From positions 11,236,520 to 11,300,519 of the forward strand of contig OZ018409.1 in NCBI GenBank assembly GCA_963969595.1: 64,000 nt of DNA, read 5' to 3'. Both the position numbers and the translations under genes were made by a program. Of the stretch, positions 22,977 through 34,196 are shown in pieces. Position 1 is the stretch's first letter. Each line of letters begins with the position of its first letter. The notes below the pieces were generated by a model, which saw only the letters and a program-made list of their open reading frames with translations, did no database searches and was not told where the DNA came from. Source of the DNA: Neckera pumila. Taxonomy: Eukaryota; Streptophyta; Bryopsida; Hypnales; Neckeraceae.

Positions 22977-23612
22977 TTTTCAAGTGAGAAGACAACTCTT
23001 TATATACATATGGTGTGGTAGGAAGTAGAACAACCCATGCGGGATAAATAAATTAGAATTTATAGTTCCTCGAGCACTCAAAGTTAAGTCAAAACAAAGA
23101 ATTGTGTTAAAAGTAGAACATCAGACCCCATTAAAGCATAGTAGGATTACTTTTTTCAAAAAACTTTAAACTAAAAAAAGTTGGTGAATAAAGATAAGAT
23201 TCACCTCCAAAAATCCGTTTGGTATTTTGAATTTTCAATCAATAGTTATAGACGAATTTGAGAGAGGGGTTGGAATGGACATTTTCTTAAAAATGTTAAA
23301 GAAAATGTCCATTCCAACCCCTTTATCAAATTTGTCCATAACTTATGATTGGAGATTCGAAATGCCAAACGGATTTTTGGAGGTGAATCTTATCTTTATT
23401 CACCAACTTTTTCTAGTTCAAAGTTTTTTGAAAAAAGTTATCCTACTATGCTTTAATGGGGTCTGAAAATCTACCTCAAATACAATTCCTACTTTTGACT
23501 TAATTATGAGTGCTTGAGGCTTCACTCATTCTAATTTACATATCTCACATGGGTTGTTTTAGTTCCTACCACCCCAAAATGTATATATAGAGCTTCTCTT
23601 CTCACTTGAAAA
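22977..23612. repeat. Large palindrome, arms about 315 bp
   Basis: The sequence is symmetrical about position 23294. Near the centre, TTGGAATGGACATTTTCTT pairs with AAGAAAATGTCCATTCCAA-type sequence. Further out, GTGAATAAAGATAAGATTCACC pairs with its complement near 23380. At the edges TTTTCAAGTGAGAA pairs with TTCTCACTTGAAAA. Mismatches increase towards the edges. A transcript would fold into a long hairpin. Confidence 0.8.
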
Positions 23613-23615
23613 CTC

Positions 23616-23710
23616 AAAATATAATTGGTTTTTGTATGAATGCAAGAAAGAAAGAAAAAAAAATGAACCAAGCATTTAATTTGCATTCATACAAAAACCA
23701 ATTATATTTT
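23616..23710. repeat. Perfect 30-bp hairpin
   Basis: Positions 23616-23645 and 23681-23710 are exact reverse complements (the arm includes GGTTTTTGTATGAATGCAA), separated by a 35-base purine-rich loop. It lies just outside the right edge of the large palindrome. Confidence 0.8.
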
Positions 23711-24709
23711 GGCTTTTCAAAATATACAATGTAAAGGTGTAGAATGCTGATTTTTGTGTGTTTGGTTCAATGGGTGTAGAATGCTGGATTTTTTTAAAAT
23801 TTTTAATCTACCTTATACAAGTTGCAGCCGGTTGACTTACTGTAATTCTTTGACAAAGTCGACGCGTATACTATAAGCTGTTGATGGTGTGGAATATTCT
23901 ACACCATCTCATCTTTAACCAAATGGGTTGATTTCACCTTACAAACTTTTTACACAAAAATCAATAGATTCTACAACTTGTTGTTTTTCATAATATATTG
24001 AAGGAATAAGTTAAGAAAACAAAAAAAAAATCAAAAAAAAAAAAAATCATATTCATATTTGAAAAAAAAAGGAAGTGAAAAGTAGAGTTTGATTCAAAAT
24101 ACAAAATTGTCAATAATTTAGTAAAAGAATTGTAAAATTCTAATCTAAATGGTTGTAATTTTGTAATAAACAATCTACATCCAGTGGAATTTTTTTTTCA
24201 AAAATATTGAAAATTGAGTGAAATAATGGACTTCAAAGTTCATTTTAGAGTAGAGATTCCATAATTGCTCTCAAACTAAAATTCTTTGTAACTTGCATTT
24301 CAACTATTAAAATGGAATGATTCAATGCTTTTCATATATATAGAAATCTAATAAACCAATTTCAAATTTTTGTTTTGAAAAAAGTGATTTTTTTTATCTA
24401 CCCAAACTACTTATTTATGAAAAAAATAACATATTAGGCCATAACTTTTTACTAATATTTCCAAATGTCATGAAATTTAGTGCATATGAAAGATATTCTT
24501 TGCGCCTACCTTTTATTAAAATTTCAGCTTAAAGTATGGAAATCTCTAGTCACACGTACCTGCCCGAATTTTGTATACAGCCAAAAACGCATGCCGGTCT
24601 TTTAGAAGTTAAAGTGAAGAAAACACGTATTCTTTTGTATATTGTGGTTCAAATTATTTAACTTTGAACCTTTTTATCTTAAATTTTTTGCACTACATAG
24701 ATTTGAGTT

Positions 24710-25284
24710 TTAACCTCTAAAGGACCAAGGGGGCGTCCAAATTTCTAAAATTGCGAAGATCTATTATATAATGCAACTGCGAATAATAATTTTAGGATGT
24801 CTCTCAAACAATAGTTGTAAAGTATGGTTTATAGATCACATCCACATGGTTAGATCAGCAAATACACAAACTAATATTTTACAATAAAATTGAAAGCCAA
24901 AAATTGATAATTCCTTCTAAAATCCATTGTAGATTGAGTATTTATGATTTTCACAAGAATATTTTTCTATAAGCTCAATATATTGAGTTCTAATCATAGT
25001 GATTATTGAAGATTTTTATATGATTTTCTAATTCAAGTTGTTTTTAAAGGGTCATTTTTTGAACTGAAAAAGTTACTTTTGGAGGCTAGACCTATTGATA
25101 ACTTTTGAATTATAGAATATTTGCAAAACAAAATCTTCATAAATTGTATTGTACAAATGTTAAAGAACTAATATAAAAGTCTTTATAAAAAATTGATGGA
25201 TGAATAAACGCGTTTCGGTGAGTTTAAGATGTGTTTCCGTTCATTCATTGTTCAAAATCTGCACTATGGTTCTTAAGGGGTTAA
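24710..25284 (+). mobile_element. TTAA family D, copy D1, nested in A7
   Basis: It starts TTAACCTCTAAAGGACCAAG and ends GGTTCTTAAGGGGTTAA, about 575 bp. The interior (TAGTTGTAAAG, AGCCAAAAATT, ATAGAATATTTGCAAAA) is shared with 41.6-42.2 kb and, inverted, with 40.1-40.6 kb. It interrupts A7 at TTAA. Confidence 0.75.
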
Positions 25285-25889
25285 ATCTTTATGGTAGAGA
25301 ATTGAGTTGAGAGTCTAGGAAAATAAAGATTTAAAACTTAATTTTCATTCTTAAAATTTTATTAAGTAGAAGTAGGTATGAGATAGAAGGAAAATCTAAA
25401 TTATGAATATCTCTAAGATGGAAATAAAACTCACGAATTGTAGTGCTGAGATTGTTCTAGCAAACTAAACCATGTGAAACTTTTTTTTTGAAAAATTGTA
25501 AAAGTTGCATTCAAAAATGAATCCTATAAGTTAATTTTTTCAAGAATATGCTCTAATTGCGTGAAAAACAAGATTGTCTATAACTTTCACATCGCTTATC
25601 TAAATGAAATGAATAAAAGCTTTCAATGTAGACAAAAATATAATCTACAAGAAAAAATTCAAAATTCAAATTCTTTAAATTTTTTTGCTGCCTAATCTCT
25701 TCTATTTGAGGTTATTTGGGCATGATTTTTGTTCCCGGCCATCAATTGAAAAAAAAACTATATTCCCACAAAACTAATTAGTTTTTCAATCTTCAAAAAA
25801 AGTTTTAAAAATCATGACAAAATTTAAGACTATAGGTACCTATCTAAAATCCAATTTGTCCCCTAAGGGACAATGGTCCTTTAGGGTTT

Positions 25890-26386
25890 GAGAAGAAATA
25901 ATGTGAGTCATTCTTTAATTGACTTGTATGTTTGCCTTTTTTATTGGATGTACATTGCATTGATTTAAACTATACATCCAATTTCACTTGTGTATTTATA
26001 ATTCAATAAACTAAACTATATGCTTTTAAATGAAGAAATTACAATGCCTTTGTATGGATTTTATTGGTGGTGAATCTACAAATTGAAAGCAGTTTTTTCT
26101 TCATTTCATCAAATGCAACTAGAACTAGATCACCAAAAAATGGTTTGGATTTAAGAGACAAGACACTATTTGTTAATATTTTTAATAAATGTTATCCACA
26201 TTTTCTGCATTTCATCCATTGACAAGGATTTGAAAAGAACTTCATCACACCCCTTGACGATCGCAAGACATTAAATCCGTCGCATGAAGTGGAACCAACA
26301 AGATGAATTTTGAGTTCTCCAAGGCAAAAGTAAAAAAAAAAAATTCCTATTTTGTGTCGTGTTTAGGATACGTTCTAGACTTCTCC
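25890..26386. other. AT-rich spacer
   Basis: No gene or clear repeat was recognised between A7 and the next MITE. Confidence 0.35.
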
Positions 26387-26636
26387 TACACAAAATAGTG
26401 AATTTAGATTGCCTTGTCAATTAGGTTGCCTTACCTGAGATAAATTACCTTATGGATCAATGCTTGTTTTACATAGAGGCACATGCCACTCTCTAAACCA
26501 GGCCTTGAACTAATGCACAAATATATGCCATGTACATGGCTTTGAATTGAATGTATCATTGTACAAAAGCAATGAATAGTTCTATAGTGTGGTTTGTCAA
26601 GAAATTAGTGTGGGGCAACCTAATTTCACTATTTTG
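26387..26636. mobile_element. TA-flanked MITE family G, copy 3
   Basis: TACACAAAATAGTGAATTTA at the left and CCTAATTTCACTATTTTG at the right. The interior is collinear with copies 1 and 2. Confidence 0.75.
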
Positions 26637-26808
26637 ATTAGCTAATTTGGAGTCTCTCATTGCAAATATGAATTCAAAATTTGCAAATTTTATCGTATGT
26701 GACAAATAAAAACTTCCGAAGTTTTTCCCTGTTGGTCCCACTTCGTGGAACAGGTTCAACACCTTGCTTGACGATCACTTCCTCCCCTTGACGATGCACT
26801 GCCCTAAC

Positions 26809-27778
26809 TTAGGGGAGGCAACCCATTATTGATCACTTAACCTTGGAGCGCCGCGGACGCCATTCCGTAGCATTCCGATGACAATACTGTTCAGTCAAGA
26901 AGGTTCAAAAGCATTTTTTCATCCTCCTTTTCCTTGTTGACCTTTCACATTGGGTTATGAAGAGTATCCAATTGAGTTTGTACTCTTTCCAATTTTTCTC
27001 TTCACAAAAATGAGAAGCTATTAAAAAAAACGGATCACAAAATATGCTATTTTAGAGTATTTTGGGAAGTTGTGGCTCCTTGCTTTAAATCTGAAATTTC
27101 TCCACAAAAATGATATTTTTTGAGTTCGAGTCAAACTAACAAAATGAAGGTCATCTACTCTAGTTTGTACTCCAGTTTGAATTTTGAAAAAATTCCTAAT
27201 ATTACATATTTTATTGCAATTTGAACATTGGGTGTATTTTCAATGTCTATTATTTTCTAATTATAGAATGACACGGAAATTGAGTTTACACCATGATGTT
27301 TGTCTGATATACACTTATGGTGAAATTTTCAGATTTTTTTGAAATAATTTTCTATTTAATATGATTTTTCTTCACTTTTTCTTCAAAAATTCTTTAAAAA
27401 ATTAATATTCCAGAAACAAAACTAGATTTTTTCTGAAGTAAAGAAGACATGTACTTTCATCTTTGAAAAATAAAAATAAAACTTTTCATACATATCTAGT
27501 TGCAAAATGGTAGCAAATTGAGTGATGGACAGTGAGGTTTGAAATCAATGGTCATGGGTCCATCATTTAGGGGTTAAGGAATTACAGTATCTGGAACTCA
27601 TTAATTCATAGCAACTTTGTTTTGGTACCAAAATATCTGAAAACTCTAGGATGGATCCAAACACTGTTGCTGCCTACGAGAAAATTTTCCACCAAAGAAA
27701 CCATCCTCTTACATGCCTGTAACTCCTAAAAGTGATCGGAAATGGGTCGTCGATCGGGAATGGGTTGCCTCCCCTAAA
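26809..27778. mobile_element. Repeat family Q, copy 1, carrying a nested TTAA element
   Basis: TTAGGGGAGGCAACCCATTA at the left and AATGGGTTGCCTCCCCTAA at the right are inverted ends. A second internal pair, GATCAC and GTGATC, lies just inside. The family C element at 26837-27577 makes up most of the interior, leaving a host element of about 230 bp. Confidence 0.55.
26837..27577 (+). mobile_element. TTAA family C, copy C1
   Basis: It starts TTAACCTTGGAGCGCCGCGG and ends CATCATTTAGGGGTTAA, 741 bp. It is nearly identical over most of its length to C2 at 32868-33610. Differences cluster near the left end, and there are a few indels. Non-coding. Confidence 0.8.
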
Positions 27779-29049
27779 AAGGAGAGAGAGACCCAGATCA
27801 TCCCCGCAAGTGAATGATATGGGTCAAGTGCCAAGTGTTTGCTTTTTGGCCTCTTTGGGTGCCTGTCCTTGAATGCAATGATGAAATGTTCTTCATGACG
27901 AACAACAGTTTCTTATTTCAGGCCACCTAAAGAAAATCAGTGAATATGCACAAGAGGACCGACAACGGTCCTTGCCACATGGAGCACATGACATGAGGTT
28001 CTTCACAAGTACAAACGGAATGGAGCTGACGGAAGATGAAGTGGAGTCAAATTCGTACAACGTTCAAGGGCTTTCTTGCTCAGAATCATTGCTCTTTTGG
28101 AGAGTGATTTATCACTCAAAAGTGATACGGAGTAGAATTTTCTTTTCTTTGTAAGGAATATTGAGAGAAAACCACCCATTCTAACTTAGGGTGGAAACCC
28201 TTTACTGAAAATTAACACCCGAAAGCAAGTACACATGCAAAGGCTTTGGAAAATGAATATCAAGGATATTGTAAAAGGAACAGGCACGAGTAGGTAGGGA
28301 TGAGAAAATGAAGAGCCAAGTTGAAAAAACACCGCCAGGGGTGAAACAATGACAGAGACTAGTACCGCCTTTGTAAGGAATATTGAGTGATAGAGTCCCC
28401 TAGTTTCAATGGATGAAGTTGCTCAATTGCTATGTAATCTAAGACAATGTTGTTCTATTATGGATGACTTTATATACTTTTGGATGAATATTTGAATTTT
28501 CATCCACATGTATCATCTTTCATCAATGTTTTGTGGGTGTAAATTAAGTGGCACTCCATTGCTTTGTGCCCTGCCTACAAATAATGGGAAAAAAAATTGC
28601 TCAGAATACAACACACATTCAAAGTTTGTAAGTATCATTGTTATTATATATTCTTTTTAGAATTGTTTTGATTGAGATTTTTGATGTTCTCTTAGGTCAT
28701 GAGGATTGCACACAATCAAAGTTGAAAAAGAAACATTTGACAGTGACCCCTCCAGTGGTTCAGCTGATTTTTATTGTTACTCCTCTTGCCATAAATTTAT
28801 ATTCATCTGTGACCCCAAAAATTTAAGATTTGATGTTAAACTGTGCAGAACCCTTTCATTGGGGTGAGACATGATATGCATATGCAGTGGTCATATCAGA
28901 GGTGTCTTTGGTAGTTTGGTTTGAAGATTTTCTATTTTGCATTTTTGCATATTTGGTTACAGTCTGATTTGTTTTGTTGTATTGGTTTTACATGGAATGG
29001 AAGGTTCCCATTCAATTCAATGAAGTTGTCTTCCCAAGAAAATTTCCAT
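27779..29049. other. Low-copy sequence, no gene assigned
   Basis: Mixed composition with a GC-richer part (27780-28130) and several short open frames. No domain or exon structure could be supported. Confidence 0.3.
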
Positions 29050-29345
29050 GTGCGTAAACCACCGCTGGGATTTGTCCCGTTCAAAAGGCGGGCGAATTCT
29101 GAGCCGTAATGCCCAATTACGCGGGCAAGACCGCGTAATCAGGGATTACGTATTTTTCATCCAAATCGTTCTCTCATCCAAGAGAATCTGTTGCCCACTG
29201 GTCGTTTACGCCGGGCAATGCCCCTCGTCGTCGGGAATTTTGCCCAAAAAAAGGGCCTCCTCGTCGGGCTCCGCCTTCCTTGTCTGCCCTTTTTTTGGCA
29301 AAATTCCCTCCTCCTTGGGCATTGCCCATTACATAAGTCACTAGT
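29050..29345. repeat. GC-rich hairpin locus
   Basis: GGGCAATGCCC at 29213 and GGGCATTGCCC at 29317-29327 bound two arms (29213-29256 and 29286-29327) that pair almost throughout, including GGGAATTTTGCC and AAAAAAAGGGC. The loop is about 29 bases. Weaker pairing extends outward (ACTGGT..TTTACG with TAAGTCACTAGT). Upstream, CCGTAAT/ATTACG motifs recur at 29104-29151. The locus differs sharply in composition from the surrounding DNA. Confidence 0.7.
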
Positions 29346-29572
29346 ACAAAGTTGGGATGCGTACACTAGGGAAATGGTCCACAAGAAAGAACATGTGACA
29401 AACATCACTATTAGTGGGTGTCAAGGACCTCATTCTGTTCCTAGCTTCGACTTCATTCTATACAAGTGCAACTAAAGTGTTCCTTTTAGGAGTTTTCACA
29501 ATTCAAACTCCAATTTCACTGATCAATCAAATTGTAAGCTTTGTATTATATTTAAGCACCATCCAAGGTTGG

Positions 29573-30500
29573 TTAACCCCTAAAGGTTTTAGACTATGTT
29601 TTCACCAAAAATGCTTCAAAATTGCCATTTCTAATACAAGTACCAAATTTTAGAAAAAAATCATTTTGGACACATGTAACCGTAAGATCTTGTAGTGCGC
29701 TGGTTTGAGAAGATGTGGAAAATTTTCCAAAATTTTCCACCGTATATATTGTAGGATATTAGTGTTTGAATTGAGAAAAATCCTTTTTTTGTCCCTGCAA
29801 AAAATCGGTCAGCTGCACTTCACAAGGTCACATTTGTATGAAAAAATGTCCAAAATGGTGCTTACTCTTTGGATTCATTTTTGAAGTCAAGTTGGCTATA
29901 TGCCTAAAAAAATTCAGATTATTTGGAATTGTACAACATATAGGAAAAAAATAGTAAGTATAAGTAGAGAATGATTCAAAATACTAAATTCTTAAGAATT
30001 TCATTACAAAGTTGAAAATTGTCAATCCCAATGGTTGTAATGTTGTAATAAACAATCTACACCCAATGTTTTGATTTCTTTTCAAAAACATTGAAAATTG
30101 AGTTAAATAAAGGACTTCAAACTTTATTTTAAAGTAGAGATTCCATAACTACCCGCCAACTAAAACTCCTCATAATTTTCATCTCATTAAACAAAATAGA
30201 TTGATTAAAAGCTTTCCATGTATATATAAATCTAGAGAACCAATTTCAAATTATTATTTCTTTAAAAAGTGATTTTTAAAGAATTTTTTGAGCTGCCCGC
30301 CAAGCACTGAAAATCACATATCAATCAATGACTCTTTTTAACCATGCAGTCAAAAGTTCTGAAAATTGTTGGTCCTTAAAGGTACTCCTCGGAAAAATGT
30401 TGTGTGAAAATTCAACAAAAAAAAATAAAAACTCTGCTCGTAGTTAGCTGCCCAAAATGCTATGTTCTCAAAAAAGCATGTTCGGTTCTTTAGGGGTTAA
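29573..30500 (+). mobile_element. TTAA family B, copy B1 (full length)
   Basis: It starts TTAACCCCTAAAGGTTTTAG and ends CGGTTCTTTAGGGGTTAA, about 928 bp. This is the reference copy for family B. The interior includes AAAAAATCGGTCAGCTGCAC and CAATCCCAATGGTTGTAATG. No coding frame. Confidence 0.75.
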
Positions 30501-31144
30501 TCCTTTAGGTCCATTGATGTTTTGGTGAGAATCAAAATCTAGACAAAATGTTTAAAAGAAATGCGTGATTATTGAGGATAAAGGAGCCAAAGTGGAGAAA
30601 GTAATTGTACTAAATTAGGAATGAGTGATAGATAGTTGGTGTGCAGAAAATTAGTTGTTTCCATTAGCTTTTATATAATAAGAATTTGAAGTCCCTAACA
30701 ATGGATATATTGCACTACCCATATGCATTTTGTGACTACTACCTACTAATCATTCATATTAGTTCTATACTTGCAAAATGTAAAAATAGTAAAGGCTTTT
30801 ACAAATTCTATTGAAAACTACTTGCCTCAACTAAGAAAACTTCAAGCAACATAATTTTTAATTTGGGCACTTGGTTAGAGAAAATGATATTCCTATAGAG
30901 GAGGTACATTTGTGTATGTTTGTGTCTAAAATTTGAAAATACCTATTCAAAATTGAAAACGTAGTAATTCATTTGAATTTCCAACTATCAATTTAAAGAC
31001 AATTGATATCTAGGGTCTACAAAATGAGTCATAAAATAAATTGTTGATTTGTTACAAATTAGAGTCAAAAGCACTTAGCATATTCCAAAATATGTGATTC
31101 CAATTCCAAATAAGGTAACTTTACCTGATTATGTTCTAATATGT
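30501..31144. other. AT-rich spacer
   Basis: No gene, tandem repeat or transposon terminus recognised. Confidence 0.35.
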
Positions 31145-31269
31145 TCCAATTGTTTTTTTATTTTTAAATGATCTACTTTTTTGTGTAGAATTTTGTTGGA
31201 AGTCAAAAAAAATTCTAATTAGTCTTTTTAATGCATCTTTCGGACTCCATATGAATAAACTATAGATTT
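31145..31269 (+). repeat. Fragment of repeat family R
   Basis: AATTTTGTTGGAAGTCAAA and GACTCCATATGAATAAACTAT align with the interior of the R copies at 36.2 and 57.9 kb. The fragment stops where B2 begins at TTAA. Confidence 0.45.
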
Positions 31270-31995
31270 TTAACCCCTAAAGGTTTTGACTATGTTTTCA
31301 CCCAAAACACTCCAAAAATGCCATTTCTAGTACAAGTACTAGTTTTTGGAAAAAAAAACATTTTTGGACACATGTAAGTGTAGGATCTTATAGAAACTAG
31401 TTTAAGAATATGTGGAAAAAAATTTCAAAAATTTCTGCATATAGATTGCAAGGTTATAGAATTTGAAGTGACAAACCCCCTTTTTTTGTCCCTGCAAAAA
31501 ATCGAGCGGCTGCACTTCACAAGGTCACATTGATATGAAATAATGTCCAAAATGGTTGTAATTCTTTGGAGTCATTCTTCAAGGTAAGTTGGCTACATGC
31601 TTGAAAATTTTCAAATCATTTGGAACTGTACAGCATATAGGAAAAAAATAGTTAGTAGAAAGTAGTAGAGAATGATTCAAAATACTAAATTGTTAACAAT
31701 TTAGGTACGGAATTGAAAAATTCCAATCCCAATTGTTGTAATGTTGTGATAATCAATCTACACCTTATGTTTTTATTTTTTTCCAAAAATATTGAAAATT
31801 GAGTTAAATAAAGGACTTCAAAGTTTATTTTATAAGTACCCGCAAACTATCCAAAAGTTAAAATCCTCATAACTTTTGTCTCAAAAATCAAAATGGAATG
31901 TTTCAAAGCTTTCCTCGTGTATATAATTCTAGAGAATTAATTTCAAAATTTTAATTCTCAAAAATATGATTTTTAAAGAAGTTTTTTTTGCTGTT
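31270..31995 (+). mobile_element. TTAA family B, 3'-truncated copy B2
   Basis: It starts TTAACCCCTAAAGGTTTTGA and follows B1 closely (AAAAAATCGAGCGGCTGCAC) up to GAAGTTTTTTTTGCTG, then breaks off into unrelated sequence. Confidence 0.7.
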
Positions 31996-32867
31996 GGGAC
32001 CAATTGGTAACGTTCAAGTTACCAATTGGTAATCAATGGGACCTTGACTATGTGATTTTAATCCATACCTTTTAATACACAATGGAGTTTAGCACCCAAA
32101 TTGGGTCTAATGGAATTTGGTGCACAGAACGTCAAAACCATCCTACAAAGTGGGCCTTGTATATTTATCCCTGGGAAAAATATAGGAGTCTATTATTTTT
32201 CACATATGATAAAATTTGCAAATTTTGTATTCATATTTGCAATCAAGAGGCCCCAAATTAGCTAGAAGAGTCTAAAAACATAGAAATTAATGTGGCACAA
32301 AATAGGGGGCTTTTTTTTTCCACAATTACCCTGTAGAATACAAAATTCACCTTGCAAGGCCCACTTCATAGGATGGGTTTCGCATCCTGCATTCGTACAA
32401 TTTTCAGTTAAATCTTCCTCTAACACCTCTTCTACAAACTAGAGAGGCCTTTCCGATTAACTCTAAGGTAGAGATACCTATTTTCGATTAAGCATTTCAG
32501 CTATAGGATATGGGGAATTTGTTGAGAAACAGAGTTCAATGTGTGCAAATATAAGGATGAAGAAGAACGCAGAAAAAAGAATTTTTTTTCCTTCCAAAAA
32601 CGAATACTTTTTCCAATAAAAATGAAGATTTTTTTTGGAGGCATTCCGGTCTTATACATTCACATATTATTGTTAGCTTTGGCACTTCTTCCTAAGCAAG
32701 GAAGGAAGAGAAAGGAGTTGACCAAAAGGTACAAACAAGGAATCCTTTTTCAAAGAAGAGTGTTTCGAACTATTGTAGACAATAGATCACCCTATTAAAA
32801 CCATCATAGCGGCTGTCGGAAATAGGTTCCTCTACCTTGATCATGTCTCATTTTTCTGAAAAACTAA
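31996..32867. other. Unassigned sequence with a short inverted repeat
   Basis: CCAATTGGTAACG and TTACCAATTGG form a small foldback at about 32002-32032. The rest is AT-rich without recognisable genes. Near 32800-32860 a diverged family Q segment (GTCGGAAATAGGTTCCTCTA) precedes C2. Confidence 0.35.
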
Positions 32868-33610
32868 TTAACCTTGGAACGCCGCAGACGCCATTCCGTA
32901 GCGTTCCAATGACAATACTGTTGAGCCAAGAGAGTTCAAAAGCATTTTTTTATCCTCCTTTTCCTTGTTGACCTTTCACATTGGGTTATGAAGAGTATCC
33001 AATTGAGTTTGTACTCTTTCCAATTTTTCTCTTCACAAAAATGAGAAGCTATTAAAAAAAACGGATCACAAAATATGCTATTTTAGAGTATTTTGGGAAG
33101 TTGTGGCTCCTTGCTTTAAATCTGAAATTTCTCCACAAAAATGATATTTTTTGAGTTCGAGTCAAACTAACAAATGAAGGTCATCTACTCTAGTTTGTAC
33201 TCCAGTTTGAATTTTGAAAAAATTCCTAATATTACATATTTTATTGCAATTTGAACACTGGGTGTATTTTCAATGTCTATTATTTTCTAATTATAGAATG
33301 ACACGGAAATTGAGTTTACACCATGATGTTTGTCATTGTGATATACACTTATGGTGAAATTTTCAGATTTTTTGAAATAATTTTCTATTTAATATGATTT
33401 TTCTTCACTTTTTCTTCAAAAATTCTTAAAAAAAATAGTTTTCCACAAAAAAATCTAAATTTTTTCTGAAGTAAAGAAGACATGTACTTTCATCTTTGAA
33501 AAATAAAAATAAAACTTTTCATACATATCTAGTTGCAAAATGGTAGCAAATTGAGTGATGCACAATGAGGTTTGAAATCAATGGTCATGGGTCCGTCATT
33601 TAGGGGTTAA
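32868..33610 (+). mobile_element. TTAA family C, copy C2
   Basis: It starts TTAACCTTGGAACGCCGCAG and ends CGTCATTTAGGGGTTAA, 743 bp. It is near-identical to C1 over the central 500 bp. Its right-hand TTAA is shared with the next element. Confidence 0.8.
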
Positions 33611-33836
33611 CCCTTGAACGTCGAGGAGGCCATTCTATGGCTGATGGATGACAGAGAATCAAACTGAATAGGACAGAAGTGCGCTTATTCATCCTCCCAA
33701 TTTGTTGTGAAAAGGGGAGATCTTCTATAGTAGCTTGACTTCCAATAGATACTTTTGAATTTTTTAATGTAGATGATGTCACACGGTGACAAAATAGAAG
33801 TTTTCCACGGTGACCGGCCCGTCGTTCAAGGGTTAA
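33607..33836. mobile_element. Small TTAA element family F, 230 bp
   Basis: It starts TTAACCCTTGAACGTCGAGG and ends CGTCGTTCAAGGGTTAA. The outer 14 bases (TTAACCCTTGAACG) are a perfect inverted repeat. It abuts C2, and one TTAA serves both elements. Confidence 0.75.
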
Positions 33837-34196
33837 GAACTGGAAAAATGGTCTGTGACTCACATGCCAAAACTAATTTTAGATGAACAGCACCAGCATG
33901 GGGCTCTGTCAGTCATTTTGTCCAGTCAGTCAGTCCATTTCCTTCATGTGCTTCAGTTTCCTTCAACTTGTACCAATTCCAGACTGCTAAGTGGTCTGCA
34001 GCCACCTAGTTACTTCCACGAGCCTGCCATGCCATAAATCTCTCCTGCATCCCATAGTCCCATCTGTTGACTCAGACTCGCAATAACTTAACTTAACCAA
34101 ATTTTGTTATGCCATTGCCAAGTACACAACTGACAAAGGACTGGAGAACTGACGAAGCTGATGATGCCATTTCAGCAGAGAGAAAATTATTTTTCT
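33837..34196. other. Low-copy spacer
   Basis: Mixed composition, with a CAGT-rich stretch (GTCAGTCATTTTGTCCAGTC). A 60-codon frame starts at 33855 but has no recognisable product. Confidence 0.3.

Larger units (their letters stand above)
22658..24612 (+). mobile_element. TTAA family B, copy B3, nested in A7 and itself interrupted
   Basis: It starts TTAACCCCTTAAGGACTGTG and ends CCGGTCTTTTAGAAGTTAA. The right part (from about 24060) matches the second half of B1. The middle, about 22700-24000, is unrelated to B and holds a large palindrome. TTAA is duplicated on both sides of the insertion. Confidence 0.7.
22532..25889 (+). mobile_element. TTAA family A host copy A7, split by two nested TTAA elements
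   Basis: Family-A sequence occurs in three blocks: 22532-22661, 24613-24709 and 25285-25889. The left end is mutated (TCAATCCCTAAAGGATCATG) and the right end is GGTCCTTTAGGGTTTG. Joining the blocks restores the order seen in intact copies such as A6. The insertions B3 and D1 lie at TTAA sites within TGCATTTAAAGTGAA and TTTGAGTTTTAAATCTTTA respectively. Confidence 0.75.
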
